NCBI RefSeq assembly: GCF_902635505.1
Contig: NC_045429.1
Location: forward strand, 427,703,669 to 427,767,668
Reading direction: 5' to 3'
Origin: Sarcophilus harrisii
Lineage: Eukaryota > Chordata > Mammalia > Dasyuromorphia > Dasyuridae
Length of the DNA stretch: 64,000 nt
The notes under the pieces were generated by a model. That model was given only the letters and a program-made list of their open reading frames with translations, had not been told where the DNA came from and did not search any database. The position numbers were made by a program, and so were the translations under genes. Positions 25,031-37,979 of this stretch are shown piece by piece. Position 1 is the stretch's first letter. Each line of letters starts with the position of its first letter.

Positions 25031-25800
25031 ACATATCACTTCCCAATCCTAAAGAAGGGCAATGGCAAGGAATGTTACATCACTAAATAATTATATTCAA
25101 TTCACATTCCAGCAAGATTATGTTTAAGATTCTGTGAGCTAGGTTTCAGCAGTATTAGAACTGAGAATCATCAGAAGTTTGGTGGTTTTTGAAGAGACAG
25201 AAAAACTAGAGACCAAATTGCCCTCGGTCACTGGATTATGAAGAAAGTAAGGGAGTTCCAGAAAAAAATCTACTTTTGCTTTATCAACTACATTAAAGTC
25301 TTTAATTGTGTGAATCACAACAAAATAGAACAAGCCCTCAAAGACGTACCTAATCATCTTACTTGTTTACTGAAAGAACCTATAAGTGGGTCAAGAAACA
25401 ATATAGAATCACCCTGATGGCAAAAAGTGAAGAGGAATTAAGAAGCCTCTTACTGAGGGTAACAAAGGAAAATGCAAAAGATGACTTGAACCTTAACATT
25501 AAATAAAGATTAACAAAGGAGAATGTAAAAGATGGTTTGAATCTTAACATTATGGTTCCATCACTTTCTGACAAATAGAGGGATAAGAAATGGAAACAGT
25601 ATTAGATATTATGTTCTTGGTCTCAAAGATCACTGCCTTGATCTGCATCTGCATCTGCAGCCCTGAAATTAAAAAAAACAAACAAACAAACACTTGCTCC
25701 TTGAAAGGAAAACTATGACAAATCTGGACAGCAAACTAAAAAACAAGGATACGCCTTGTCAACAAAAATTAGTATAGTAAATGCTATGCTTTTTCCAATT
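25031..25800. other. Intergenic, nothing firm
   Basis: A pair of similar phrases (acaaaggaaaatgcaaaagatg near 25465 and acaaaggagaatgtaaaaga near 25513) gives a worn duplication of about 50 bp. No gene. Confidence 0.4.
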
Positions 25801-25804
25801 ACAA

Positions 25805-26155
25805 TTTCTCATTGTTTGTCCTTCACTCTTGAGGAGGACCATGACATTAAGTGATGCCATGACATGCAAGAGAACCGGATTTAAATGAGGTAGGGCTGTG
25901 CAAGGTGACCTGCCTTACTTTCCTCTCCAGATCCATCTGGGTCCAGTGGCAAGATATAGATCAAGAGGACTGGAGATGGCCCTGGATGAAATGGGATACT
26001 TTGGCTTTTTTAAACTAAGGTCTTCAAGTCTCAGTTTGACTAAGGCCACATCCCATTCAGTGATTAAGGGTAGGTAGCAATTGAGGCAAAGACTCTTTCA
26101 CCTTCTCTGAAAAAATCAATCAATCAATCTGGGAGGAGAAGATCCTCAGGGTTTC
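25805..26155 (+). mobile_element. Marsupial-type interspersed repeat (SINE-like), unnamed
   Basis: Words such as 'cttgaggaggaccatgacat', 'catctgggtccagtggcaag', 'ggagatggccctggatg' and 'cccattcagtgattaag' form a unit I associate with marsupial genomes. Its end recurs at 43015-43090. I cannot name the family. Confidence 0.5.
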
Positions 26156-27450
26156 TAGCCAAAACAGAAACAATTGCTATTTATATTCCAAGTCAATCAG
26201 AACCCAAACAAGGAATGAATGAGGCTTGACCTAGGACCTATATGACTGGAGAGTCGAACTATAAAAAAAATTGAATGCTACAAAATCAATGCTTTTGATT
26301 TCTGATGCTGGAGAAGATTTTGAGAGTCCCTTGAACAGCAAGGAGGTCAGATCAGTCAATACTTATGGAAATTGATTCAAATTATTCACTGAATTTTAAA
26401 TACTATGATTATTTAAATACTAACTTAATACTTTAATAATTTAAATGCTGTTTAAATACTATTATTATTCACTATGAATTTTAAATATGTTGGTTACATA
26501 ATGAGATGATGGGATTTATTAGAAAATACCAACATATTGGGAATAATTAGAATCAAAAGGAAAAGCAAGGTGGGAGGGGATGAGCTAGATAGTGTCATGG
26601 AAACAATGAACATGAACTTGAACAGACTTATAGATATAGTGGAGAATGGAAGGGTCTGGTGTGTTGTAATTCATGCTGTCATGAAGAGCTGTATATGACT
26701 GAAAAACTGAACAATAACACACATACGTATGTACCTAGATATATGTGACATAGACATATTTGAATATAGATGTATATTTATAATATAATACATAATACAC
26801 ATACTTATGTACCTATATATATCTATGTAAAACAGATATATTTGAATATAGATGTCTATTTATAACATAATTATAATAATGGCCCATTTTGCCAGTTACT
26901 ACTTAAGTGCTTACTTTGGACCTTTTCCAATGATTTATATGACACATGAGAATATGGATGTTTACTGATATACATATGCATATAGATACAAAATATATGT
27001 GCATGACATACATATATATGTATGAAGAATTCATGTATATGTGGAAAGAATCTCTTCCATTACTGTTCTTCAGTGTGTGCAGAAGGCTATTATCATCCTA
27101 AACATCCATTATCTCACGTATAGATAAGTGGATATTAATGTGACCCATTTTATCCTCCTAGGAAAGACTGAGGATTGTTCTTGAAATTAGGAGCAGGAAG
27201 AAAACTGGTCCAGGACAGGAAAGGGGTGTGGCTGTTTGGATATGATTACCGGATTGAGTAAATACTAGGGTTAAATAGAGAACTTGAGCAACTAATTCTT
27301 ATAAATTATAACCAGAACACTCATGCCTATAGTTCTAGTAGTCTGTAAAATTGCCAATACAGTGCTTTTGTATTTGCTTTTCTTTGAGTTTTATTTTGAC
27401 TATTTTTCTTGATACCACAGGATTTTAGAAAGCTTCCAAAATTTTGAGTC
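26156..27450. other. AT-rich intergenic with worn TATA-like tracts
   Basis: There are two similar blocks near 26720-26790 and 26800-26870 (acatacttatgtacctatat-like words about 80 bp apart). No gene. Confidence 0.4.
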
Positions 27451-27454
27451 CACA

Positions 27455-27615
27455 GATCCCATTTTGAATTTGAGCTCTGTTACTCAGTAATCTGGAATCT
27501 CAGCCACGTTATCCATTTCCCTATCCAGGTTTCAGTTTCATCATTTGTCACATGAAGGTACTGGACTAGATCATTTCTAAGGTCCCTCTCAGATCCAAAT
27601 CTACAATACCATTTC
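27455..27615 (+). mobile_element. MIR/CORE-SINE-like
   Basis: 'cagtttcatcatttgtcaca' and 'ggtactggactagatcattt' followed by 'aaggtccctctcagatcc' fit a worn MIR-type SINE. Confidence 0.55.
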
Positions 27616-28070
27616 TGTATCAGAGGTATGGAGTAAACTTTCTTGAAAACAAACCAATCTTAAGGAAGAACTGAACAACTTGTGGTATGGCCATATAATA
27701 AATACTACTGTGTATTAAAAATTCTGACAAATGCAAAGAAATATGAGTTAGATAAAATAATTCTAAATGAAGAAATTGGGATTTGAAAAAAGAGAATACA
27801 TAAAGAACACTTTATATGTATATAAATAAAAATACATGAGCAGAGTTAAGAAGGATCATCAGAGTATATAAATGGTTATATTTATTAGTTTGTTAATGAA
27901 AGTATTGCTTAGTGCATAATTCTTTGTTTCATTTTTGAGAGGAAAACAAAAACCAAATTCTTCATTTAATTGATAAAGTAGAAGAAATTGGTTCAGAACT
28001 AAGGGATCCCCATGGCAAATATGGTGATGGAAGTGAAAGAAATATATATCAATATAGTTATGATAATAGC
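27616..28070. other. Intergenic, nothing recognised
   Basis: AT-rich; no gene. Confidence 0.4.
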
Positions 28071-28074
28071 TAAT

Positions 28075-28215
28075 ATGTAGAGAACTTGAACATTTGTATG
28101 GTGTAGTTGATCTACACAATCCCTGTGAAGTAGGTGCTATTCCCATCATTATTTTGGAGTTGAAGACTGAATGATCTACATAGCTTCACCCAGTTAGAAG
28201 GCATCTGCCTACCTG
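28075..28215 (-). mobile_element. MIR-like fragment
   Basis: 'aatccctgtgaagtaggtgc' followed by 'tattcccatcattatttt' is the reversed MIR/L2 tail text. Confidence 0.5.
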
Positions 28216-28333
28216 CCATATCATCCCACATAAGATTGGGGAATAAAAGAAACTTAAGGTGGCCAGAATAGTATGAATCTTTGAATACTCCATTCCTGCT
28301 CTTTGCTGTTTCTTTACAAGGTATTTTCAAACC

Positions 28334-28497
28334 CCCTAACTATAAACTACCTTTTCCTTTCCCACACCTTTTGCACTAGACATAATGCATTTACTCTCAC
28401 AGTTTTCCTCAAAATCCCTAACTATAAACTACCTTTACCTTTCCCACACTTTTTGTACCAGATATATGCATCTACCATCACAGTTTTCCTCTCTATC
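28334..28497. repeat. 82-bp tandem duplication
   Basis: ccctaactataaactacctt starts at 28334 and again at 28416. Both copies continue with cctttcccacac and end in cacagttttcctc. A few differences show it is not recent. One plus-strand open frame runs through it but has no known domain. Confidence 0.85.
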
Positions 28498-28499
28498 CC

Positions 28500-29170
28500 C
28501 CAATATCGAGTTCTGGAAATATTTTTGCTCTACCCTGACATCATCAGGATTGATTTGATTTCTCCTATGACAAGCCTCTCCAAAATAGTTCTAGCACCTA
28601 TTTTTCAGTGTGCCCTCTCAACCCCTGTATGCCACTGCCATGTGACAAAGACCTCATGTTTTCTTCCTCCCTATTCTCACTCTTGCAGTATGAGGAACAC
28701 CCTGAGTTGATCATCTCATCTCATGCGCCAGAGATTCCAGGAGTCAGTATATTCTTCTGGAGAAGTATGTGGAACAGCTAGAAATTTATTGTACTTCTCA
28801 AGTTCCTCTTAGCTTTGTCAGGATATAGTGAGAAGAGATTGGTAAATCAGGTAGCATGTTATAGAATCTAGTAAGCACTTGATTTGAAGCCAGGGGAGCT
28901 GATCACTTATTTGTTGCTTATTACTTATGTGCTTACTTTGGATCTCAATTTCTTCATCTTTACAGTCAGAGAGTGTTATATTGGACAACAAGCTTTCAAG
29001 TTTTTTCTAGTTCTAAATATCATGGTTCTGTTCAACCTCAACCTTGGAGTTGAGGTGGGGAGCAGACTTGACAGACTGGGACACTCTGACTGTGATATAT
29101 AAGAGAGAATAGGGTTAAACTGCATTTGGTGTTGGACAATACTATTAAAATTGCTAAACAAGAACAAGTT
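28500..29170. other. Intergenic with a possible MIR-like piece
   Basis: The stretch about 28870-29020 (caatttcttcatctttacag) looks like a worn MIR. No gene. Confidence 0.35.
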
Positions 29171-29179
29171 AAAGTTATT

Positions 29180-30985
29180 TTGATGTTTTCTGTTTTACAA
29201 TACAATTCAAAAATCTGTTGCTACTAGGCCATCTTTCTTCATTGTTGATTCCCTTGATATTCTTGACCAAAGGTCAAGGTTCTTCCATGTGAATATTAGT
29301 ATTATTTGGTCCAGTTCCATAAAATAGTTTTTTTTTTTTTGGTAGTTTGATTGATATGGTACTGAATAAATAAATAAATTTAGGTAGAATTGTCAACTTA
29401 TGTTATATTGACCTGGCCTACCTAAGAGCAATTGATATTTTTCCAGTTGTTTAGTTTTTATTTTATTTGTGTGAAAAGTGTTTTGTAACTGTGTTCATAT
29501 AATTCTTGGGTTTGTCTCGGCAGGTAGATTCTCAAGTACTTTATAGTGTTTGTATTTATTTTAAATGGAATTTCTCATTCTATCTCTTCCTGCTGAGTTT
29601 TGTTGGAAATATATAGAAATGCTGATGATTTCTGGGAGTTTATTTTATATCCTACAATTTTACTAATGTTATTAACTATGTCAACTAGTTTTTGAGTTGA
29701 TTCTATAATTTTCTCTAAGTACACCATATCATATTCACAAAGAAATAATTTTGTTACATCATTACCTATTCTAATTCCTTCAATTTCTTTTTCTTCTATT
29801 ACTGCTTTAACTAGCATTTCTAACAATATTAAATAATAGAAAGAGAATTTGTGTCATAAAATTAATTTTTAGGACTCCTACTTTCCCTATTTTTCCAAAT
29901 AGTTCATAATATAAAATATTAAAATTAAATATTTGGTAGAATTCATTGTGAATCTATCTGGTTCTGAGATTTTTTCCTCAAGACATTCATTTATGGCTTG
30001 TTCAGTTTCTTAGAATTAGTTAAATATTTCATTTCTTCTTTTCATAATTTCATAAAGCTGGGCAATTTACATTTTTAAAATATTCGTTCACTTCACTTAG
30101 ATTATTAGATTTATGGGCATGTAGTTGGGTAAAATAGATCCAAATCTGACCCAAGGCAAGTCACTTAACGCGAATTGCCTCAGCAAAAAAAAAAAATCAT
30201 TTAATTTCGTTTTCATTGGTATTGAATTTATTCTTTTCATTTTGAATATTGGTAATTTGGTTTTCCTTTATTTCTAAGATAAAAATAAATCTTTTATTTA
30301 AAAATAGCTTCTAGATTTGTTTATTAGTTCACTGAGTTTTCTTACATTTAATTTTAATAATCTTTGATTTTTAGAATTTCTAACTAATTTTTAATTGGGA
30401 GTTTTTAATTTGTTCTTTCTTTCTTTCTTTTTAAATTCCTGTGTAGTTCACTGATCTTTTCTTTATTTTTATTGATATAAGCATTAAAAAGATATATAAT
30501 TTCTCCTAAGTTTTGGCTGCAACTCATCAATTTTAGTATGCTGTCTCATCATTGTCATTCTCTTTAATGAAATTATTTATTGTTTCTACAACTTGTTCGT
30601 TGACCCACACATTCTTTAGGATTAAGTTATTTATTTTCTAATTAATTTTTAATCAATGTTTCCACAGCTCTTTATTTTTTAAAATCACATTATCACATGA
30701 AAAGAATGCATTTAATATTTCTGTTTTTCTGTGAGGTTTTCATGCCCCAATACTTGCTTAGTATATGGGAAGGGGTCACATATAACTGAGAAAAAAAGGT
30801 ATGCTTCTTTCTATTCCCATTTAATTTTCTCCACAGTTTTGTTATATTTAACTTTTCTAAATATTTTTGCAACTCCTTAACTTCTTTCTGTTTTGTGATT
30901 AGTTCTAAGAGGGGAACTTGAGGTTCTCCACTAGTATAGTTTTATTGTTTATTTCTTTCTATCATTCATTTATCTTTTCCTGTAA
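29180..30985 (-). mobile_element. L1 ORF2 internal part, minus strand
   Basis: The minus frame at 29826-29575 reads a reverse-transcriptase tail region of L1 ORF2: EKIIESTQKLVDIVNNISK, then VGYKINSQKSSAFLY (the conserved GYKIN..KS motif). Text further right continues upstream in ORF2. Broken. It is directly followed by plus-strand L1, consistent with a 5' inversion. Confidence 0.75.
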
Positions 30986-30989
30986 GAAA

Positions 30990-31850
30990 TTGGATGCCAG
31001 TAAAGGATGATACCATAAACAACTTAGGAGAACAAGGGATGATTTCCCTTTCAGATATTTGGAGAAGGGAGGAATTTATGGCCAAGTAGAGAACATTATG
31101 AAAGGCAAAATAGACAACTTTGTTATCAAACTGTGCATACCCTTTGATCCAGCAGTGCTACAACTGGACTTATACCCCAGAGAGATACTAAAGAAGGGAA
31201 AGGGGCCTGTATGTGCAAGAATGTTTGTGGCAGCCCTGTTTGTAGTGTCTAGAAACTGGAAAATGAATGGATGCCCATAAGTTGGAGAATGGTTGGGTAA
31301 ATTGTGGTAAATGAATGTTATGGAATATAATTGTTCTGTAAGAAATGACCAGCAGGATGAATACAGAGAGACTTAGAGAGACTTACATGAGCTGATGCTG
31401 AGTGAAATGAGCAGAACCAGGAGATCATTATATACTTCAACAACGATACTGTATGAGGATGTACTCTGATGCAAGTGGATTTCTTTGACAAAAAGAAAGA
31501 TCTAACTCAGTTTCAGTTGATCAACAAGGGACAGAAGTAGCTACACCCAAAGAAAGAACACTGGGAAATGAATGTAAACTGTTTGTATTTTGGTTCTTCT
31601 TCCCAGGTTATTTTTACCTTCTGAATCCAATTCTTCTTGTGCAACAAGAGAATTGTTCAGTTCGGCACACACATATTGTACCTAGAATATACTGTGACAT
31701 ATTTAACATGTATAGGACTGCTTACCATCTGGGGGAGGGGGTGGAGGGGAGGAGGGGAAAAGTTGGAACAGAAATGAGTGCAAGGGATAATGTTGTAAAA
31801 AATTACCCAGGCATAGGTTATGTCAATAAAAAGTTATAATTATTTTTAAA
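30990..31850 (+). mobile_element. L1 3' end with internal deletion
   Basis: A piece of ORF2 (NLGEQGMISLSDIW-like, then MENIMKGKIDNF-like text near 31060-31120) jumps directly to the ORF2 end (IKLCIPFDPAV at 31131). The stretch that normally links them, seen at 19080-20130, is absent. The copy ends gttataattattttt near 31840. Confidence 0.75.
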
Positions 31851-31854
31851 AAAT

Positions 31855-32815
31855 CTGACCATAGGAAAAAAAATATACAACTTTGATCACATTAAATTAA
31901 AAAGTTTTTGCATGAACAAAATCAACAGAAACAATATTAAAAGGGAAATATAAAGCTGGAAAAATTTTTACAGTTAGTGTTTCTGATAAAGGTCTCATTT
32001 CTAAAATATATAAAGAACTGTGTCAAGTTTATAAGAATAAGTTCAGTGTTCTGGCAAGCAATGACCACTTTGTTATATTATAAATAAATAAGTAAAGAAT
32101 GAATTATATCCGTTACATATTTTGTGTGGTGATTTGTTCATTAAAAAACTAGCATGCAAAAAATGTTTGTGGCAGCCCTTTTTGTAGTGGCAAGAAACTA
32201 GAAATTGAATGAATGCCCATCAGTTGGAGAATTGCTGAATAAATTATGGTACATGGATGTTATGGAATATTATTTTTCTGTAAGAAACGAAGAGCAGGAT
32301 GGTTTCAGAGAGGCCTGGAGAGACTTACATGAACTGATGTTAAGCAAAATGAGCAGAACCAGGAAATCATTGTTCATGGCAACAAGATTATACAATGATC
32401 AATTCTGATGGATGTGGCTCTGTTCAGCAGTGAGATGATTCAGACCAGTTCCGATGATCTTATGATGAAGAGAGCCATCTACAATCAGAGAGAGGACTGT
32501 GGGTTCACAACCTTGCATTTTCACTCTTTTTGTTATTGTTTGCTTGCAACAACAATTTATTTTCTTTCTCATTTTTTCTAGTTTGATTTAATTTTTCTTG
32601 TATAACAAGATAATTGTATAAATATGTATGCATGTATTGGATTTAACATATTTTTTTTACCATGTTTAACATATATTGGACTACTTGCCATCTAGGGGAA
32701 GAGTTGTAGGAAGGGGGTGGAAACCGAAACACAAGGTTTTGCAAGAGTTAATGTTGAAGAATTATCCATGCATGTTTTGAAAAATGAAAAAGCTTTAATA
32801 AAAAATGTAAACAAA
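31855..32815 (+). mobile_element. L1 3' portion with a gap
   Basis: ORF2 end words (ttgatcacattaaattaaaa, tttctgataaaggtctcatt) are followed at 32155 by the common tail (atgtttgtggcagccctttt). The part between is replaced by about 120 bp of other text. Ends in an A-rich tail near 32790-32826. Confidence 0.75.
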
Positions 32816-32989
32816 CAAAAAAGAAAAAAACTAGTAAATGTTTTTGTGAGATTTAGGTTTGTACTATACTTACAAAATAGGTGAATAGTTTACAATTATG
32901 TCCTGGATTTTATTTCTAGATTTGTTGTTAGTACTTTTGGATACTGTGTTCCACACTCATAGAATGACATATTCTTGAATTTAAAGGGA

Positions 32990-33160
32990 ACCTTAGGAGT
33001 CCTTTAGTCTAAACTGTACTTTTATGTGAATCCCCTTTGCAACATGTCCAATAAATAGTCATCTAGCTCTTGCTTGAATGTCTTCAGTAATAGAAATGCT
33101 ATTACCTCCTAAAAATGTTCATCCTACTAGTTAGCTCCAGAATGAGCTGATGCTGTGGAA
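32990..33160 (-). mobile_element. Old CR1/L3-like piece
   Basis: 'agctcttgcttgaatgtctt' and 'aatgctattacctcctaaaa' are the reversed CR1/L3 end, as at 3.25 and 38.0 kb. Confidence 0.5.
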
Positions 33161-34077
33161 AGAACTGATTTTTAAGTAGTATTTTAATTTTTCATTAGCA
33201 ATTTTTAGCATTCATTTTTATGAGACTTTAAGTTCCAAATTTTTCTTTCTCCCTCCTTCCCTGACCTCTTTCTAAAATGGCAGGCAATTTGAAATAGGTC
33301 ATACATGTGTAATCATGTAAAATATATTTCCATATTAGCTACAACTGTGAAAGAAAAAAAGATATTAAAAGAAAAAAACACAAAAAAGGATAAAGTAAGT
33401 GAAAAAAGTATACTTCAATCTGTATTGAGTCTATAAGGCATTTTTTTTTGTTGTTTTTTTAATCTGGATGTGGATAGCATTTTCCTTTGTGAATCCTTTG
33501 TATTTGTTTCCTTGAATCATTGTGTTGCTGAGAAGATCTGAGTCATTTAATGCTGATCATTACACAATGTTGCTAATATTGTGGATGATATTTTCCTGGT
33601 TCTGCTTATTTCACTTTGCATAAGTTTGTACAAGTCTTTCCAGGTTTTTCTGAAAACTATCTGCTCATCATTTTATATTGCACAATAGTATTCCATTACA
33701 TCCATACACCACAATTTGTTCAGCCATTTCCCAATTGATGGGCAATTCCTCAGTTTCCAATATTTTGCGACTACAAAAAGAGCTGCTATAAATGTCTTTC
33801 CCATTTTTAGGATTTCTTCAGGATACAGACTAGTAGTGGTATTGCTGGATCAAAGGACATGCAGTTTGGTTGTCCTTTGAATGTAGTTCAAAACTGGTCT
33901 CCAGAATTGTTAGATCAGTCTATGACTCTATCAACAATGCATTAGTGTCTCAACTTTCCCACATCCTTTCCAATATTTATCATTTTTGATTTTTGTCATA
34001 TTAGCCAGTTTGATAAGTATGAGATGATTCCTCAGAGCTATCTTAATTTACATTTCTCTAACCAAAAGTGATTTAGA

Positions 34078-34218
34078 GGGGCAGCTAGGTGATGCAGTGG
34101 GTAGAACACGAGCCCTGAAGTCAGGAGGACCTGAATTCAAATCTAGTCTCAGACATTTAACACTTCCTAGCTGTGTGATCCTGAGCAAGTCACTTAACCC
34201 CAATTGCCTCAGCAAAAA

Positions 34219-34257
<39 letters not shown>
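34078..34257 (+). mobile_element. MAR1/WSINE-type SINE with A-tail
   Basis: Head ggggcagctaggtgatgcag, body 'gacctgaattcaaatctagt', 'ctagctgtgtgatcctgagc', 'cccaattgcctcagc', then an A run from about 34220 to 34257. It is inserted in an L1. Confidence 0.85.
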
Positions 34258-34305
<48 letters not shown>

Positions 34306-34307
34306 GA

Positions 34308-34380
<73 letters not shown>
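34258..34380. repeat. Compound (TA)n(CA)n(GA)n microsatellite
   Basis: It follows the SINE A-tail with clean TA, then CA, then GA blocks. Open frames here on both strands are artefacts. Confidence 0.95.
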
Positions 34381-34381
<1 letters not shown>

Positions 34382-36420
34382 ATTTCTTCACCTGCCTATA
34401 TATAACTTTGATTTCTTTATCTGAAAACTGCCAGTTCATATCTTTTAACCATTTATCAATTGGGGAATGGCTTGTATTCTTATAAATTTGGCTCCATCTT
34501 CTATATATTTGAGAAATGAGGCCTTTATCAAAGACACTTGCTATAAAAATTGTTCCCCAGCTTTCAATTTGTCTTTTAATTTTGGTTGCATTGGTTTTGT
34601 TTGTGCAAAAATCATTTTAAAATAATATAATTGAAATTATCTACTTTATGTTTTGTAATGCACTCTATCTATTGCTTGGTTATGAATTATAACTCTTTAA
34701 CTTTTCCCTTAAGAATTTGGATATTATACTGGATTTTATTTTCCAGGAAAATGATTTTTCTTGATAAAGTCCTTGGAGCTCTCAAATGGTTCAGGATCAG
34801 AAATTCATAAGGTTTTTTTTTTTTTTCAGTAGAAATAACATGTTGCAGCTAGTAAGTGCTATGTAATTCTGATTGCAGCTCCCTAATATTTACATTGTTA
34901 TTTTTCTTGACCTGATAGTTCTATAATTTGGCCATAATGTTCCTTGGAATTTTTTATTTTGGGATCTCCATCTTGAGGTGATTGGTGGATTCTTTCAATG
35001 CCTATTTTGCCCTCTAGTTCTAGGATAATTGGGGCAGTTTTCCTTGATAATTTCTTAAAGGTGCTGTCCAGGTCCTTCTTTTGATTTTGGCTTTGAGGTA
35101 GTCCAATGATTCTGATATTGTTCTTCCTGGATCCAATTTTCAGGTCAGTTGTTTTTCCCATGGGGTATTTTACTTTTTCTTCCATTTTTTTCATTCTTTT
35201 GAATTTGTGTGATTGATTCTTGATGTCTCACAGAATCATTAGCTTCCACTTGCCCAATTCTAACTTTTAAGGAGTTATTTTCCTCAATTAGCTTTTGTAC
35301 CTCCTTTTCCTTTTTTCTACTTATAGACAAAATATAGACTTATAGACAATAGACTTATGGTTTTTAAGTAGTTTTCTTTTTCAAAACTATTGACTCTTTT
35401 TCATTCCATAATTCTCTTCATTATTCTCATTTCTTTTCACAGTTTTTCTTCTGTGTCTTTTATATAATTTTTAAGCTCTTTTTTGAGAACCTTCATGAAT
35501 CCTTTCCGGGCTTGAGATTGCTTTCTATTTTTTTTGGGGGGGGTTACTCAAAGGTATCTTGACATTGTTATTCTCTTCTGTGTTTGCCTTAATTTTCACT
35601 GTCACCACAATATCTTTCTATGGTTGGATTTTTTTGTTGTTTTTGCTTATTTTTTGGTCATTTTCCTTTCTTTTAAATTTGAGCTCTGCTCTTAGGGTGA
35701 AGGAGGCACTGTTCCAGGTGATGCGGCTCTTTGCTACTTACCTGGTGCTGCACTAATGTTGCAATGAAGTCCATGGAGAATCCTCATGTCTGATCCTGTG
35801 CTGAAGAAGTGGGGTATAAAGTTATTGACACTGCTGGACTCCATAAGTGCTTGATAGCTTATGTAGTGCTATCAGTTCAAGGAAAACATATTGCAAAGGG
35901 ATAGAAAGAAACAATTTAAATATGCAGGGCTACACTGAAGCATATGGAGGTCTGTCTGCTAGAGGCAGCCCATTTCCCCAATGCTACAATGAGACTGAGG
36001 GGGTCTTTCCCAGAATCTTTGATTAGGAATCCCTAGGATTGGAGTCTAGTTGTTTGACATGCTGAAGCATGTGGCAGTTCTCAGAACTGGAGGCTCCATT
36101 CTCCTGACTATGCTGAGCATGTGAGGGTTCCTGGTGTTGGTGTTTGCCTGCTCCATCATACAAAGGCTAAAGATCTCCCATTGGTTTGCTGAGTTGATGC
36201 TTATTGCTGACTTGCTGGAATGCTTCCTGTCATGGACTGTGTTCTTCTTTTACCTGAGTGAGATCTTTTTTTTTTTTTAACTGACCTTCCAAGTTTCTTG
36301 AGCTAAAATATTGTTTCAACTTATCTTCTTGCTGGTTTTTCTGTTCCAGAACTTGTTTGGGGGCATTATTTTGTGGTTATTTGGAGGTAAGTATGAGAGT
36401 TACAGTGATTTATTGTTTAC

Positions 36421-37545
36421 TTTCATCTTGTTTTCTATAAATAAAATGTTTGATACTTCATTTTATTTCTCTCAGTGATGTTGATACAAATTATAGTTTT
36501 CCTTTCTATATGGCTTCCTTTTCTTCTCCCTCTGTCACCTTTGGTAATTTTTACATTGTATTTTACATTTACATTGATGACTCTTCATATACTTTGTAAT
36601 CTTTTGGCATCATCATCATCATCATCATCTCTAAAGTGTATCACTATTCTTCTAAAACAATTCACTGGGATGGTTATATTTTAGACCCTACTATAACCCA
36701 CAAGTTATTTTATTTTAAAGATGTTGAATTCTGACTTTACCTTTCTGACCACATTTCTTACTTTCTTACTCCTCTTAAATTTGCTGTTTGCTTTCATGAT
36801 GACTTCTGATCACTTAATAAATCTCTATTAAATAAACATTTATGAGTGCCCAAAGAGTACTCGTAAATATATAAATATTTTTTCTCTGTCATTAGTATTA
36901 TAGTATAACTTCTCTCCCTATCTACTGTAGAGGTTTAATTTTTTTTCCTATTTCATTTAGAGTTTACATTTATTAGGGCCCAAATTTATCATTATATATC
37001 ATTTGATTGAAAGAATTCTTATGCTTTTGTAGAAACTTCATGAATTTTTTTTAAAAAATGAGTAAAAGATATGATCTACAATCTTTGATATACGTTCAAA
37101 AGTAATCTAGGGAATTATGTGTTGTTTGACACCTATAAAGAAGTTACAATTCAGAACTGAATTATTTATGTCAAGGAAATAGTGTGACTTAAAGATGCTT
37201 TTTTATTTCAAAGTGAGGCGAAATATGTAATCTAGTTTCAAGGATTTTTCTATTATAGTATTCAGAACTCCTCATTTAAACCCCCAACTTAAATTATCAC
37301 TCTCATCTTCAATTTTTTGAAAAAATTATTCTCATCTTAAACACCAGATAGAGCACTTCTATACATACAGAAGGACACAGAGGGACCTTTATTTCATACT
37401 TCTTTCTTTACAAAAGAGTTTAATAAATTTTGCGCAATACCAAAAATTGTCCTGCTTATCTGATTCTTTTGCTAAATTTCTTCTGTTCTTTTACATGCGT
37501 ATTATAATGACTGTTATTGTTGAGGCATGGTACAATACTTGAAAA
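36421..37545. other. AT-rich intergenic
   Basis: A short (ATC)n run sits at 36609-36629. No gene. Confidence 0.4.
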
Positions 37546-37546
37546 A

Positions 37547-37605
37547 CACTTAGCAAAATGCCTGGTACACAGTAGGAATTAAATAAATGCTTATTTTCTT
37601 TTCAC
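37547..37605 (+). mobile_element. MIR/CORE-SINE tail
   Basis: 'gcctggtacacagtagga' with 'attaaataaatgctta' is the typical tail. Confidence 0.6.
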
Positions 37606-37626
37606 TGTTAAAGTGCTAAGAAAATT

Positions 37627-37776
37627 GGGGCAGCTAGGTGGAACAGTGGATAGAGCACCAGTCCTGAATTCAGGAGGATCTGAGTTTAAATGTGATCTCA
37701 GACACTTAACACTTTCTAGCTGTGTGATCCTGGGCAAATCACTTAACCCCAATTGCCTCAGGAAAAAAAAAAAAAA
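37627..37776 (+). mobile_element. MAR1/WSINE-type SINE with A-tail
   Basis: Head ggggcagctaggtggaacag, middle 'gtgatctcagacacttaaca', 'ctagctgtgtgatcctggg', 'cccaattgcctcagg', A run 37763-37776. Same family as 34078. Confidence 0.9.
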
Positions 37777-37979
37777 GTAATCACTACCTGATTCATTCAG
37801 TTTCTTTTCATTGACTCAGTGCTCAACCCTTTTATATTGTTATTTTATTTATTACATTACATTATGCTAATTTTCCTATCCCCTCTGAAACTCTTCTAAT
37901 TAAGATCACCAATAGTACCTTAACAATTTTAATGTCTTTTTAAAAAATTCTTTTTCATGAACTCATAGATCCCTGTAAA

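Larger units (their letters stand above)
33180..36420 (-). mobile_element. L1, minus strand, internally deleted, carrying a SINE
   Basis: From right to left it holds 5' region and start of ORF1 (about 36420-35350), ORF1p (frames at 35330-35145 and 35194-34898, with NNIRIIGLPQSQNQKKDLD and a GKIGIERIHQSP motif), then directly the end of ORF2 and the 3' region. Most of ORF2, including the endonuclease and reverse transcriptase, is missing. A SINE and its microsatellite tail lie at 34078-34380. Not active. Confidence 0.75.
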
